Below, piece after piece: positions 1 to 10,745 of a stretch of DNA of 64,000 nucleotides. Each line of letters begins with the position of its first letter. Positions within the stretch are counted from its first letter, which is position 1. Position numbers and translations under genes: made by a program. This DNA is from Dictyophora rubrovolvata (taxonomy: Eukaryota > Basidiomycota > Agaricomycetes > Phallales > Phallaceae): NCBI GenBank assembly GCA_029959195.1, contig CP114117.1, positions 3,302,613 to 3,366,612 on the forward strand, given 5' to 3'. The notes beneath the pieces are model-generated. The model saw only the letters and a list, made by a program, of their open reading frames with translations. It was not told the DNA's origin and did no database searches.

Positions 1-2545
1 GTTCAGAGCCCAAATCCAGCAAGATCTATCCGCTGTCACTGAAGGAACAGGCCAAGTTGGATGCATTTCTAGAGGAAAACCTTAAATCAGGACGGATCCG
101 ACTCTCGAAATTGCCAATGGCCTCACTGGTCTTCTTTATCAAAAAGAAGGATGGTTCCCTTTGTCTCATCCAGGATTACCAGGCTCTGAATGCAATGACG
201 ATCAAGAACTGCTATCCATTGCCCCTTATCCCAGAACTCATTAACAAGTTGCAGGGTGCCCGCTACTTCACGAAGCTCGATGTTCGATGGGGCTACAACA
301 ACGTGCGGATAAAGGAAGGTGATGAGTGGAAGGCCACATTTCATACTAACAGAGGCCTTTTCGAACCTTTGGTGATGTTCTTCAGCCTTATTAACAGTCC
401 GTCCACCTTCCAGACGATGATGAACGAAATCTTTAAGGACATGATCTGAGAAGGTGTTGTCACCGTGTATATTGATGACATCCTCATCTATACACGAGAT
501 TTGGAACAACATCATCGTATTACTCGACGTGTACTCAAATGGCTTTGTGAGTACCAGCTATACCTTAAGGCGGAGAAATGCAAGTTCTGCAAGACCAAGA
601 TTGAGTACCTTGGGATGGTCATATCCAAGAACGCTGTTGAAATGGATCCTGTGAAGGTCTTGGGTGTCAAAGACTGACCTGTCCCAAGAAACGTCACCAA
701 AGTTCAATCCTTCCTTGGTTTTGCTAACTTCTATCGTCGTTTCATCAAAGACTTCTCTCGTATCGCATTCCTGATGTTCGGTCTGACCAAAAAGGACACC
801 TTGTTCATCTGGTCCGACAATTGTCAGCAAGCCTTTGATGCACTCAAGCTCTCAATCACTTCGGCTCCCATCTTGCTCATCCCAGACCCTGCTAAACCCT
901 ACAAGGTTGAGGCAGACAGCTCCGACTTTGCTTCTGGCGCAGTTCTCTCACAGCTATTGGATGAGGATGGTAAATGGCACCCTGTTGTGTTCTTCTCGAA
1001 AGCCCTGAGCCCCGTAGAACGCAACTACGAGATTCATGACAAGGAAATGCTGGTGATAATTCAAGCCTTGGAAGAATGGCAACACTTTCTCAAAGGCGCA
1101 AGTCACCCCATCGACATTCGCACTGACCATAAGAACTTGGAGTACTTTATGACTGCTCACAACCTCAATTGTCGACAAGCTCGGTGGTCAGTCTATCTTG
1201 CTCGATTTGACTTCACCCTCCAGCACATCCTGGGTAAGTCAATGGGGAAGCCCGACAGCCTCTCTCGACATGCAGATCATGGATCAGGAAAGGACGATAA
1301 CCAAGGGATCACCCTTATCTGACCCGAGATGTTTGCGATCAATGCCCTGCAAACATTCCGTATCCAAGGAGAAGAGGAAGATTTCCTACGTCAGATTTGC
1401 AAGGCCAATCAAGAAGGCAAGCATGAGGATAGCGTCTCCAAAGCCGTCACTTCTCTTCGAGCCCTTGGTGGTCATTCGGTGCATACCAGTGAATGGTCTG
1501 AAGATCAGGATGTTCTCTACTACCGTGGTAAGATCTACGTTCCCAATGTCGAGGATCTGCAACAAGAAATCGTTACATGTCATCATGATACCAAAGTCAG
1601 TGGTCACCCTGGTTGTTTTAAAACTCTTGAACTGGTCTCCCGGACCTTTTGGTGGCCAGGTGTGTCTCGGTACATCCAATGGTACGTCGAAGCCTGTGAT
1701 CTCTGCTTGTGTATGAAAATAGCTCACCACGCACCCTTTAGCAAGTTGCGCCCCACCGAGACACCACACTGTCCTTGGGAGTTCATATCCATCGATTTTA
1801 TCGTGGAACTCCCAGAATCTAATAGGTATGATGTGATCCTCTCTGTGGTAGATTCACTAACCAAACAAGTTCATTTCATTCCCACGTTCACCACTATTGA
1901 CGCATCTGGTCTTGCGAGTCTATACCTGCAACATGTGTGGAAGTTGCATGGTCTCCCTGACAAGATCATTTCCGACAGGGGGCCACAGTTCGTGGCACGC
2001 TTCATGAAGGAACTCTCTCAACTCCTTGGCATTCGACTTGCCATATCCACAGCCTACCATCCCCAAACTGATGGTCAGACCGAGAGGGTTAATGCGGAAG
2101 TCGAACAGTACCTCTGACTCTTCACCTCAGAACGACAGGATGATTGGGATAGGCTGCTTCCCATGGCCGAGTTCGCATACAACAACCGCGTACACTCAGC
2201 GATGCAAGTGACACCTTTTGAGTTGGACACGGGCCATCAACCACATATGGGCTTCGAACCTCATGTCCCTGAATCAAAAATCGAGTCTGTCAACAAGTTC
2301 AAAGACCATATGTCATTGACTATTGAAGAAGCCAGAGCTGCTATCATCAAGGCCAAGGATGACATGGCCAAGTACTACAATCATAAACAACTCCCGACTC
2401 CTGAGTATAAGATTGGTGACAAGGTCTACCTTGATGCCAGTAACATTCGCACCACCAGGCCTTCTGCGAAGTTGTCCCATCACTTCCTGGGGCCTTTTCC
2501 TATAGCAGCAAGAGTTGGCTCTCATTCATATCATCTACTCCTACC
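1..2545 (+). mobile_element. Degenerate Ty3/gypsy pol fragment (element A): RT, RNase H, integrase
   Basis: One reading frame (frame of position 57) carries reverse transcriptase with the YIDD catalytic box (about 468-480), RNase H (about 774-1320) and integrase. The integrase has an HHCC-like zinc region (about 1580-1710), a first catalytic Asp in SIDFI, a second in SDRGPQF and the Glu in DGQTERVN. In-frame TGA stops lie at 447-449, 675-677, 1320-1322 and 2115-2117, so it cannot encode a full polyprotein. The 5' end runs off the window. The 3' end stops exactly at a TGTCA LTR terminus at 2545/2546, before the chromodomain that its sister copy B retains. Domain order RT-RH-IN is typical of chromoviruses. 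Confidence 0.9.
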
Positions 2546-2951
2546 TGTCAGGGTACACTAGCGTCATCCCCTTATTTTTCTACATTTATCTTTGGTTCTG
2601 GTCTATTTTACTTATTTCCATATTTCTTGTATTCTATCCCATCTCTTGCATTTCCTTCTCCTTCCATATTCCCATTTTTCCTCCAACAGGTACTGAGCGC
2701 CCATTCTCATCAGAGCCATGGCCTAGGCCCCGGCTAAAAGTCCAGGACCAGTGCGTATCCACGCCCAGTCCATGAACCGAAGGCCGTGTGTGGCCTTCGC
2801 CGTTTTTCATAGTATATAGTTAGTAGCCCTAGAGGAGGGATCCCTAAGTTTGTTCTCTTAGGATCCCCTCCCTCTAGGTGAGTTAGTATTATTCCTAGAA
2901 TATATTTTGCTTAGGATCCCCTCCTTCTAGTCTGAGAGAGTAGCCCTGACA
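2546..2951 (+). repeat. LTR (family B), chimeric flanks
   Basis: A 406 bp repeat begins TGTCAGGGTA and ends GTAGCCCTGACA, giving perfect TGTCA/TGACA inverted ends. It matches the 3' LTR at 10106-10510 and the inverted copy at 6165-6570 along its whole length, with mostly C/T and G/A differences. The left flank is integrase coding sequence of element A (CTACC). The right flank is mid-gag coding sequence (CCTCC). There is no matching target duplication, no primer-binding site and no gag start after it. Confidence 0.9.
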
Positions 2952-2952
2952 C

Positions 2953-3693
2953 CTCCTATCCAGCAGATATGCTCAAGGAGGTCGAACTGTAGAGGATTAT
3001 GTGGACTCCTTCAATGTCCTCATAGAACGTGCTGGCTTCATGGATGGCTTTACCATCACAATGCACTTTCAGCAGGGATTAGACCCAACAATTCAGTCCA
3101 AGGTTGCTACCATGCAGAGCCAACCCACATACGAGGATTTCGAAGGCTGGGTCAAGGCTGCGCGTGTTTTTGATCAAGATAGAAGAGCAAACAAAGCCTT
3201 CAGTGCCACTCGATGTTGCCAACTCCCAACCCCGTCGATTCCTAATTCCTTGACGATGGCTCCTATGTCTCGTCCTAGACCGGCACCCTTCCTGCCTCTA
3301 AGACCCACTATCCCCCAGTATCAACCACCTCCATTCCCACCTCCTAGGCCAGCTGCTCCTAGGTTGGCTGCTGCCCCACCTAGGCTGTCAATTCCAGCTC
3401 AACCTCCTCAACAACGTCATGACCCAATGGATGTTGATGCCACACGTCAAAGGATGACCGGGGAATCCACTAGATGTTACCGTTGTGGACAAGCTGGGCA
3501 TCTCATGTGTGACTGTCCTCGCATGCATGACATTCGTTTCGTGAACACAGATGAGATTGACAACCTTGTCAAACTGCTCCTTGCCCAAAAGGACATTGCA
3601 GAAGCGCAGAGTTGTGCAGGGCCCAGACCAACAGAGGAAGAAGAGACTCCTACACTAGTAGCAACAGAGGATTTTCAGGAAGGCGACGAGTGA
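2953..3693 (+). pseudogene. gag fragment with CCHC zinc knuckle
   Basis: The frame opens immediately after the LTR and reads the middle of a retrotransposon gag (motif RTVEDYVDSFNVLIERAGF). A proline-rich linker follows, then a C-x2-C-x4-H-x4-C zinc knuckle at 3475-3516 (CYRC...H...C). The N-terminal part of gag and the 5' leader are missing. It ends with TGA at 3691-3693 and overlaps the protease frame from 3612. A -1 shift would join gag to pol, a common arrangement in this group. Confidence 0.8.
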
Positions 3694-4282
3694 AGGATGC
3701 ACCCTCACTGCTGACATTTAATAGATTCGATATTTTGTACATAGATCGTGAACAAAATGATGACAATGATTCAAATCCTATTACCCCTGCTGTATCTCCT
3801 AAAAACCCCCCTCTCCCTATGCCCTCTTCTACACTGCCACCTCCACGACTTTCGACTTCAAAGCGGAAGTCATTACCCTCCGAATGTCGACTCGCAGCCA
3901 CCGCCAGTACTCAGAAACTTGAAATCTCAGTAGAGCTCCAGGGTACCGACACAGGAGATCTGATCACCAGCAAAGCCATGCTTGATATGGGTGCTAGTGG
4001 TATGTTCCTAGACCGTGATTTCGTTGAGAGACATCAACTCCTGACTGTCAAGCTCCTGAAACCTATTCCCGTGTTCAATGTTGATGGTATACCCAACCAG
4101 GCTGGTGCCATCACACATGTGGTCAATCTGGTTATGAGGTATCGGTCCCACTCTGAACGTGTTCTATTTGCGGTCACTGCACTTGGGAAATATCCTGTAT
4201 TACTGGGGCTACCTTGGTTCAAGGCCCACAACCCGGTGATTGATTATACTGCTGGAGAGGTAGAACTGACACATTGTAGTCC
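3612..4282 (+). pseudogene. Retroviral-type aspartic protease region of element B
   Basis: The protease domain includes AMLDMGASGMFLD near 3975-4015 and the second conserved block VLLGLPWF near 4195-4220. The usual D-S/T/C-G active-site triad reads D-M-G here, so the catalytic Asp is kept but its neighbour is unusual. Coding sequence is cut at 4282 by an LTR insertion flanked by AGTCC. It resumes at 4835 and continues in a compatible acidic stretch to about 5000. The frame overlaps the gag end by about 80 bp. Confidence 0.75.
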
Positions 4283-4829
4283 TGTCATGTATTTCATGAT
4301 TTCCTCCCTTATCTACCCAAAAACAAGTATTTCCTTTATTCTTTTTTTAGTTCCTGCTTGCTTTAATAATCCTTTATTTGTAATGTATCTTATCTTTCAG
4401 GAATAGTCAGATGACTTAGTTCCAGGAACCCCTTTATTTTCTTATCATCTCTCTCCACTTCCCTGTCTCACTATAATTTCCCCTGATGTTTCTCTTACTA
4501 ATGTTTGGAGCTATTTGTACTTGCTCAAGGTGTATAAATAGGGGCTCATTTTTCTTGTAAAGAAGCTATCTTGTAACTACTGTTATGCACCAAAGTGCTT
4601 ACCAATCAAATTGGTCTTTTTTCCTCTTATCTTTCTCTATTCTCAAGGACTTAGTAATAAGTCTCTATCTATCTCTACTAATTTGAACTTAATTCTTAAG
4701 TTCAAATCTTCCTTCAAGTGTCTCACCTTCAATAACAGGACTTTTAGTTGCTGAACAATTCCTAAACAAAACTCTATTATATTTTATTAGGAACTAAGCC
4801 TATTCTAAATCTAAAACAAATCCCTCACA
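4283..4829 (+). repeat. Solo LTR with 5-bp target duplication AGTCC
   Basis: A 547 bp insertion begins TGTCATGTAT and ends CCTCACA. It is flanked on both sides by AGTCC (4278-4282 and 4830-4834). It contains a TATA-like promoter box (TATAAATA at about 4533) and no coding capacity. It interrupts the coding sequence downstream of the protease of element B. Terminal TG/CA plus a perfect 5-bp duplication identify a solo LTR of a family different from B. Confidence 0.88.
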
Positions 4830-5086
4830 AGTCCCCAATGTTGTTCCTGTGCGCCCAGCTGGCCTTCAGGTCATTGCACTAAACATTCCTTTCAACAGAT
4901 CCCAATGTCTGCAGATGTGAAGCTTGACAACACCGAGGCTGAAGATCCTGACATGCCTGATCTGGCAGACATGGAAGATGAGCTCCAGCTGGATGATGGT
5001 GATTGACTCTTTGGTATTTTGATAGTTGACGCTGGACCCGAGTTCCATCATGTTGGTGCAACCGAGACCATCTCACAGAGACTTGC

Positions 5087-5744
5087 TGTCATGCTCTGCG
5101 TACCCCAGAGTCCAAACCCGGACTATCCCAAATCCCGTACTACATACCCCATATTTCCCCTTAACTCCGAGACCTGTACTCCATCCATACTCCATCCATA
5201 CTCCATATCAGACATCTTCCTTAAGGGGATGTGTATTCCGCTCGCTTAGTAATAAGGTACCTGGTTGTCATCTTGGCTTGCACTAGTCAATTCCCACTTT
5301 CCCTTATTTGTCATTATCCCCATTTACATAGTTCTGCTCCCTCCTGTATTTAAACCCCAGCTCCCTCAGCTGTGAGTCCTTAGTCTGAATATAATCAGTT
5401 AATCAGTTACTCTCTCATCTCCAGTCCGTCTCGTACTCTTAATCCGTATTGCGTAGTTGACTCAGACTTAATGTTCGAGTCAACTCGTACTTATCGTTCA
5501 TGTCGTCTTCGACGACGTGGACTTGTACTCCATTGTCATATCACACGTCATCGGACTTGTACGTACTTGCATACTTCCTCATATTCCGAAATCGAGGGAT
5601 ATCGTAAGCTGGGCAAGTGGGCGCAACATATAAGTTGAAGCCAAGTCCCTCACCCCGTACTTCAGTACTCCGTCTCCCGTCTGACCCCATGGTCCGGACT
5701 TCTTCAGAACTATCCGGAATAGCTTCGGGCCACCGTATGTAACA
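5087..5744 (+). repeat. Solo LTR (family Y) with target duplication CTTGC
   Basis: A 658 bp insertion begins TGTCATGCTCTGC and ends CCGTATGTAACA. It is flanked by CTTGC at 5082-5086 and 5745-5749. A TATA-like TATTTAAA lies near 5350. The same family occurs in reverse orientation at 6938-7463. It separates the protease-side coding region from the RT of element B. Confidence 0.9.
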
Positions 5745-6164
5745 CTTGCTCAAGCTCACGCCAGGAACTCAGATGCTCCAGCCCCCAAGAGTTTTCGCAA
5801 TATTGTGCCTGAACAATTCCATGACTTTGATGACATCTTTTCCAAAGAATGCTTTGATTCGTTACCAATGTCGAAGAAGTGGGATCACCCAATAGAACTC
5901 ATCTCAGGTTCAGAGCCCAAATCTAGTAAGCTCTACCCGCTGTCACTGAAGGAACAGGCCGAGTTGGATGTGTTTCTAGAGGAAAACCTCAAATCAGGAC
6001 AGATCCGACTCTTGAAATCGCCAATGGCCTCACCGGTCTTCTTTATCAAAAAAGAAGGATGGTTCCCTTCATCTCATTCAGGATTACCAGGCTCTGAATG
6101 CAATGACGATCAAGAACCACTATCCATTGCCCCTTATCCCGGAACTCGTCAATAAGCTACAGGG

Positions 6165-6570
6165 TGTCAGGGCTACTCTCTCAGACTAGAGGGAGGGGAT
6201 CCTAAGCAAAATATATTCTAGGAATAATACTAACTCACCTAGAGGGAGGGGATCCTAAGAGAACAAACTTAGGGATCCCTCCTCTAGGGCTACTAACTAT
6301 ATACTATGAAAAACAGCAAAGGCCACATGCAGCCTTTGGTTCATGGACTGGGCGCAGATACGCGCCAGTCCCGGACTTTTAGCTGGGGCCTAGGCCATGG
6401 CTCTGATGAGAATGGGCACTCAGTGCCCGTTGGAGGAAAAATGGGAATATGGAAGGAGAAGGAAATGCAAGAGATGGGATAGAATACGAGAAATATGGAA
6501 ATAAGTAAAATAGACCAGAACCGAAGATGAATGTAGAAAAATAAGGGGACGATGCTAGCATACCCTGACA
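6165..6570 (-). repeat. Family-B LTR inserted in reverse into RT, target duplication CAGGG
   Basis: This is the reverse complement of the element B LTR (406 bp), with TGTCA...TGACA termini. Perfect duplications CAGGG lie at 6160-6164 and 6571-6575. It interrupts the RT coding region of the same family, so the family transposed again after B had landed. Confidence 0.92.
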
Positions 6571-6937
6571 CAGGGTGCCCACTACTTCACAAAGCTCAAT
6601 GTTCGATGGGGCTACAACAATGTGCGGATAAAGGAAGGCGATGAGTGGAAGGCTGCGTTTCATACTAACAGAGGCCTTTTTGAACCTTTGGTGATGTTTT
6701 TCGGCCTTACTAACAGTCCGTCCACCTTCCAGACGATGATGAACAAAATCTTTGAGGACATGATCTCAGAAGGTGTTGTTGCTGTGTATATTGACGATAT
6801 CCTCATCTATACACAAGACTTAGAGGAACACCGTCGTATTACTCAATGCATACTTGAACAGCTTCGCGAGAACCAGCTATACCTTAAGGTGGAGAAATGC
6901 GAGTTCTGCAAGACCAAGATTAAGTACCTCGGGATGG

Positions 6938-7463
6938 TGTTACGTACGGCGGTCCAGGACTATCCCAGATGTCTCCGAGAAAGTCCGGACCACTGGGGAT
7001 GGACAGAAGATGGAGTATGGAAGTATGGGATGAGGGACTCGGCTTCAGCTTATAAGCTGCATCCACTCGCCCAGCTTTATATATCCCTCAATTTCAGAGT
7101 GGCAGGGACTTAGATAGTACAAGATGAAACTAATAAAGCTGATATTCAGACTAGGGATCCACAGCTGGAAACTGGGGGTTTAAATACAAGAGGGAATGGA
7201 ACTATGGGAATGGGGATAAGAATAAATAAGGAAAGGTAGCATATGGTTGAACACAGCTAGGGGTGATGATTATAAAATCTTTGTTCCTTATTACTAAGAG
7301 TCAGGAGCCAGTTTCCCTGTAAGGAAGGTGACAGACTTGACATCCGGACAGAGTACTGACAAGTACAGGATGGGATTGCTACGGAGATGTGGGGTGAGTA
7401 CGGAAATAACCGGAATGGGATCAGACTTCCAAATTAGGAAGGCATGGCATGCAGAGCATGACA
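6938..7463 (-). repeat. Solo LTR (family Y), reverse orientation
   Basis: It begins TGTTACGTACGGCGG and ends GCAGAGCATGACA, the reverse complement of the termini of the LTR at 5087-5744. It is about 526 bp, shorter than its sister. The flanks are GATGG (6933-6937) and GATAG (7464-7468), a target duplication with one G-to-A change. It interrupts RT downstream of the YIDD box. Confidence 0.85.
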
Positions 7464-9082
7464 GATAGTCATATCTGAGAATGCTGTCAAAATGGATCCT
7501 GCGAAAGTCTCGGGTGTTAGAGATTGGCCTGTCCCGAGAAACATCACTGAAGTTCAATCCTTCCTCGGTTTTGCTAATTTCTATCGTCATTTCATCAAAG
7601 ACTTCTCTTGTATTGCACTCCCAATGTTCAGTCTGACCAAAAAGGACACCTTGTTCGTCTGGTCCGACAATTGTCAGCAAGCCTTTGATGCACTCAAGCT
7701 CTCAATCACTTCAGCTCCCATCTTGCTCATCCCAGACCCTGCTAAACCCTACAAGGTTGAGGCAGACAGCTCCGACTTTGCTTCTGGCGCAGTTCTCTCG
7801 CAGCTATTGGATGAGGATGGTAAATGGCACCCTGTTGCGTTCTTCTCGAAAGCCCTGAGCCCCGTAGAACGCAACTACGAGATTCATGACAAGGAAATGC
7901 TGGTGATAATTCAAGCCTTGGAAGAATGGCAACACTTTCTCAAAGGCGCAAGTCACCCCATCGACATTCGCACTGACCATAAGAACTTGGAGTACTTTAT
8001 GACTGCTCACAACCTCAATTGTCGACAAGCTCGGTGGTCAGTCTATCTTGCTCGATTTGACTTCACCCTCCAGCACATCCCGGGTAAGTCAATAGGGAAG
8101 CCTGTTAGCCTCTCTCGACATGCAGATCATGGATCAGGAAAGGATGATAACCAAGGGATCACCCTTATCTGACCCGAGATGTTTGCGATCAATGCCCTGC
8201 AAACATTCCATATCCAAGGAGAAGAGGAGGACTTCCTACGTCAGATTCGCAAGGCCAATCGAGAAGGCAAGCACGAGGATGGTGTCTCCAAAGCCATTGC
8301 TTCTTTCCGAGCTCTCAGTGGTCATTCAGTTCATACCAGCAAATGGTCTGAAGATCAGGATGTTCTCTACTACTGTGGTAAGATCTACATTCCAAATGTT
8401 GAAGATCTATGATGAGAAATCGTTGCACGTCATCATGACACCAAAGTCGGTGGTCATCCTGGTTGTTTCAAAACTCTGGAACTGGTTTCTAGAACCTTTT
8501 GGTGGCCGGGTGTGTCTCGATACATCCAATGGTATGTCAAAGCCTGCGATCTCTGCTTGCATATGAAAATAGCTCGCCACGCACCCTTTGGCAAGTTGCG
8601 CCCCACTGAGACACCACACTGTCCTTGGGAGTTTATATCTATCAATTTTATCATTGAACTCTCAGAATCTAATGGGTATGATGTGATCCTCTCTGTGGTA
8701 GATTCACTAACCAAACAAGTTCATTTCATTCCCACATTCACCACCATCGACACGTCTGGTCTTGCAAGTCTATACCTGCAACATGTGTGGAAGTTGCATA
8801 GTCTCCCTGACAAAATCATTTCCGACAGAGGGCCACAGTTTGTAGCATGCTTCACGAAGGAACTCTCTTGACTCCTTGGCATTCAACTCGCCACATCCAC
8901 AGCCTACCATCCCCAAACCGATGGTCAGACCGAGAGGGTTAATGCAGAAGTCGAACAGTATCTCTGACTCTTCACCTTGGAATGACAGGATGACTGGGAT
9001 AGGCTGCTTCCCATGGCTGAGTTCGCATACAACAACCACATACACTCAGTGACGCAAGTGACACCATTTGAGTTGGACATGG

Positions 9083-9401
9083 TGTTGAGGATTATGATAG
9101 CTTACAAGGAGAATCCTTTGTTGAGCTCATTTTTATTATAATTCAGAAACTCTTTATTTTCCACACATCTCTGTCCCCATTCCCAAGTGCTGACACAGCT
9201 TTCCCATGACCTCACAAATCCTTCCCATCTTTCAAATACTAAAACTCCGAATTTGCATTAGACTTATAATCAAAAATGTATATAAAAATTCTCTTTACAC
9301 TAGAATAAGATTAGCTTTTGGCTCCCCCCTTTGTTTTTGAGTGAGATACACATTCACTGATTCCCTGAAGCTCTCTGCTTAGCTCCTGCCCTCGTCCATC
9401 A
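9083..9401 (+). repeat. Small solo LTR in integrase C-terminus
   Basis: Comparison with copy A shows 319 bp of foreign sequence between 'gagttggac' and 'gtcaacc...tatggg'. It starts TGTTGAGG and ends TCCATCA. It contains a TATA box (TATATAAAA near 9278) and no ORF. Flanks ATGG/ACGG look like a mutated short target duplication. LTR identity rests on TG...CA ends, TATA box and clean insertion. Confidence 0.65.
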
Positions 9402-10090
9402 ACGGGCTGTCAACCGCGTATGGGCTTCGAACCTCATATCCCCAAATTGAAAATCAAGTCTGTCAACGAGTTCAAAGACCGTATGTCATTGACTATTGAA
9501 GAAGCCAGAGCTGCTATCATCAAGGCCAAGGACGACATGGCCAAGTACTATAATCGTAAACAACTCCCGACTCCCAAATATAAGATTAGTGATAAGGTCT
9601 ACCTCGATGCCAGTGACATTCGCACCACCAGGCCTTCAGCAAAGTTGTCCCATCACTTCCTAGGGCCTTTTCCTATAGTAGCAAGAGTCGGCTCTCATTC
9701 ATATCGCCTACTCCTACCTAAATTGATGTCACGGCTCCACCCAGTCTTTCATGTCATGAAGTTATGTCCGAGAACAGAAGATACCATCCCAGGTTGTCGT
9801 TCTCGAATCCCTCCTCCTCCCGAGATTTGCGATGATGGAGAATATTATGTTGTGGAAGAGGTCTTGGATAGTCAAGTCCAATGGAGCAAACTCGAATTTA
9901 AGGTTTGTTGGGAAGGTTATGGCCCGGAGCATGATCAATGGGTACCAGAGAAGGACCTTGCAGCCCCCAATCTCTTGGGTAAATTCTATCAAGAGCATCC
10001 TAATGCACCACGTGCGATAAATGGTCTGTTGTTCTGTCCACGGCCAATCTGACCTTGGGAGAGACTGCAGGCATCAGGTCAACACCTGGT

Positions 10091-10105
10091 TGAGGGGGGG
10101 GGTGG
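10091..10105 (+). other. Polypurine tract of element B
   Basis: A purine run (GAGGGGGGGGGG) lies directly before the TGTCA start of the 3' LTR. This is the position of the plus-strand primer in LTR retrotransposons, and it shows that 10106-10510 is the native 3' LTR. Confidence 0.8.
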
Positions 10106-10510
10106 TGTCAGGGTATGCTAGCGTCGTCCCCTTATTTTCCTACATTTATCTTCGGTTCTGGTCTATTTTATTCATTTCCATATTTCTCATATTCTATCCC
10201 ATCTCTTGTGTTTCCCTCTCCTTCCGTATTCCCATTTTCCCTTCAACAGGCGCTGAGCACCCATTCTCATCAGAGCCATGGCCTAGGCCCCGGCTAAAAG
10301 TCCGGGACTGGCACGTATCTGCACCCAGTCCATGAACCGAAGGCTGTGTGTGGCCTTCACCGTTTTTCATAGTATATAGTTAGTAGCCCTAGAGGAGGGA
10401 TCCCTAAGTTTGTTTTCTTAGGATCCCCTCCCTCTAGGTGAGTTAGTATCTTTCCCAAAATATATTTACTTAGGATCCCCTCCCTCTAGTCTGAGTGAGT
10501 AGCCTTGACA
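10106..10510 (+). repeat. 3' LTR of element B
   Basis: A 405 bp repeat, TGTCAGGGTATG...GTAGCCTTGACA, follows the polypurine tract and matches 2546-2951. Its downstream part contains a near-perfect dyad of the motif CCTAGAGGAGGGATCC with its complement, shared by all three family copies. The following flank is ATCTT. Confidence 0.9.
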
Positions 10511-10745
10511 ATCTTCTTCTGGGGATAGTTCTCAGGAAATAGGGGGAGAAGTAGGATTTTTGAGGGAAAGAGAGGATGATAGACGAAATTTGAACATTTT
10601 ATTATTTCTGAATGAAGGAATTTGGGCGGTTGGAAGTTGTTTATCCAGGAAGGGGAATTTGAATGTCTGCTTTAGGAAGAACAACCTAAATACCAAATGG
10701 GGAAGATTTTGGTGCACAACAGCGGCTATCTCTGCTGTAGATAGG
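10511..10745. other. Unassigned sequence between two LTRs
   Basis: I see no gene here. A minus-strand ORF of 61 codons (10532-10717) has no recognisable motif. It lies between the 3' LTR of element B and an LTR-like segment, and is probably part of the transposon cluster. Confidence 0.4.

Larger units (their letters stand above)
5750..10052 (+). pseudogene. Broken RT-RNase H-integrase-chromodomain of element B
   Basis: RT starts near 5787 and carries one extra A in a homopolymer near 6050 compared with copy A, which shifts the frame. RT resumes after the inverted LTR at 6576 and has the YIDD box near 6789-6800. It is cut again at 6937 and resumes at 7469 into RNase H (to TGA 8170-8172). Integrase follows at 8179-8871 and beyond. 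The first integrase Asp is replaced (SINFI where A has SIDFI). Two adjacent CAA codons of A read TGA TGA near 8410. After another insertion (9083-9401) the frame from 9420 runs to a chromodomain (YYVVEEVLD...WEGYG...W.P) ending near 10000, stop 10050-10052. Confidence 0.85.
2546..10510 (+). mobile_element. Chromovirus element B with nested LTR insertions
   Basis: This is a Ty3/gypsy element bounded by two LTRs of one family (2546-2951 and 10106-10510). It holds gag (CCHC knuckle), protease, RT, RNase H, integrase and a C-terminal chromodomain, in that order. It is split by five LTR-type insertions (4283-4829, 5087-5744, 6165-6570, 6938-7463, 9083-9401); subtracting them leaves roughly 5.5 kb. 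The two outer flanks (CTACC and ATCTT) do not match. The 5' LTR joins directly to mid-gag, so the left LTR is probably not the original 5' LTR. Frameshifts, stops and the insertions make it dead. Confidence 0.85.

Noticed and set aside
6045-6070. Extra A in a homopolymer at the RT start of element B as a programmed frameshift site
   Set aside because: Copy A has one A fewer and reads through normally. The element is dead and homopolymer error or decay is simpler.
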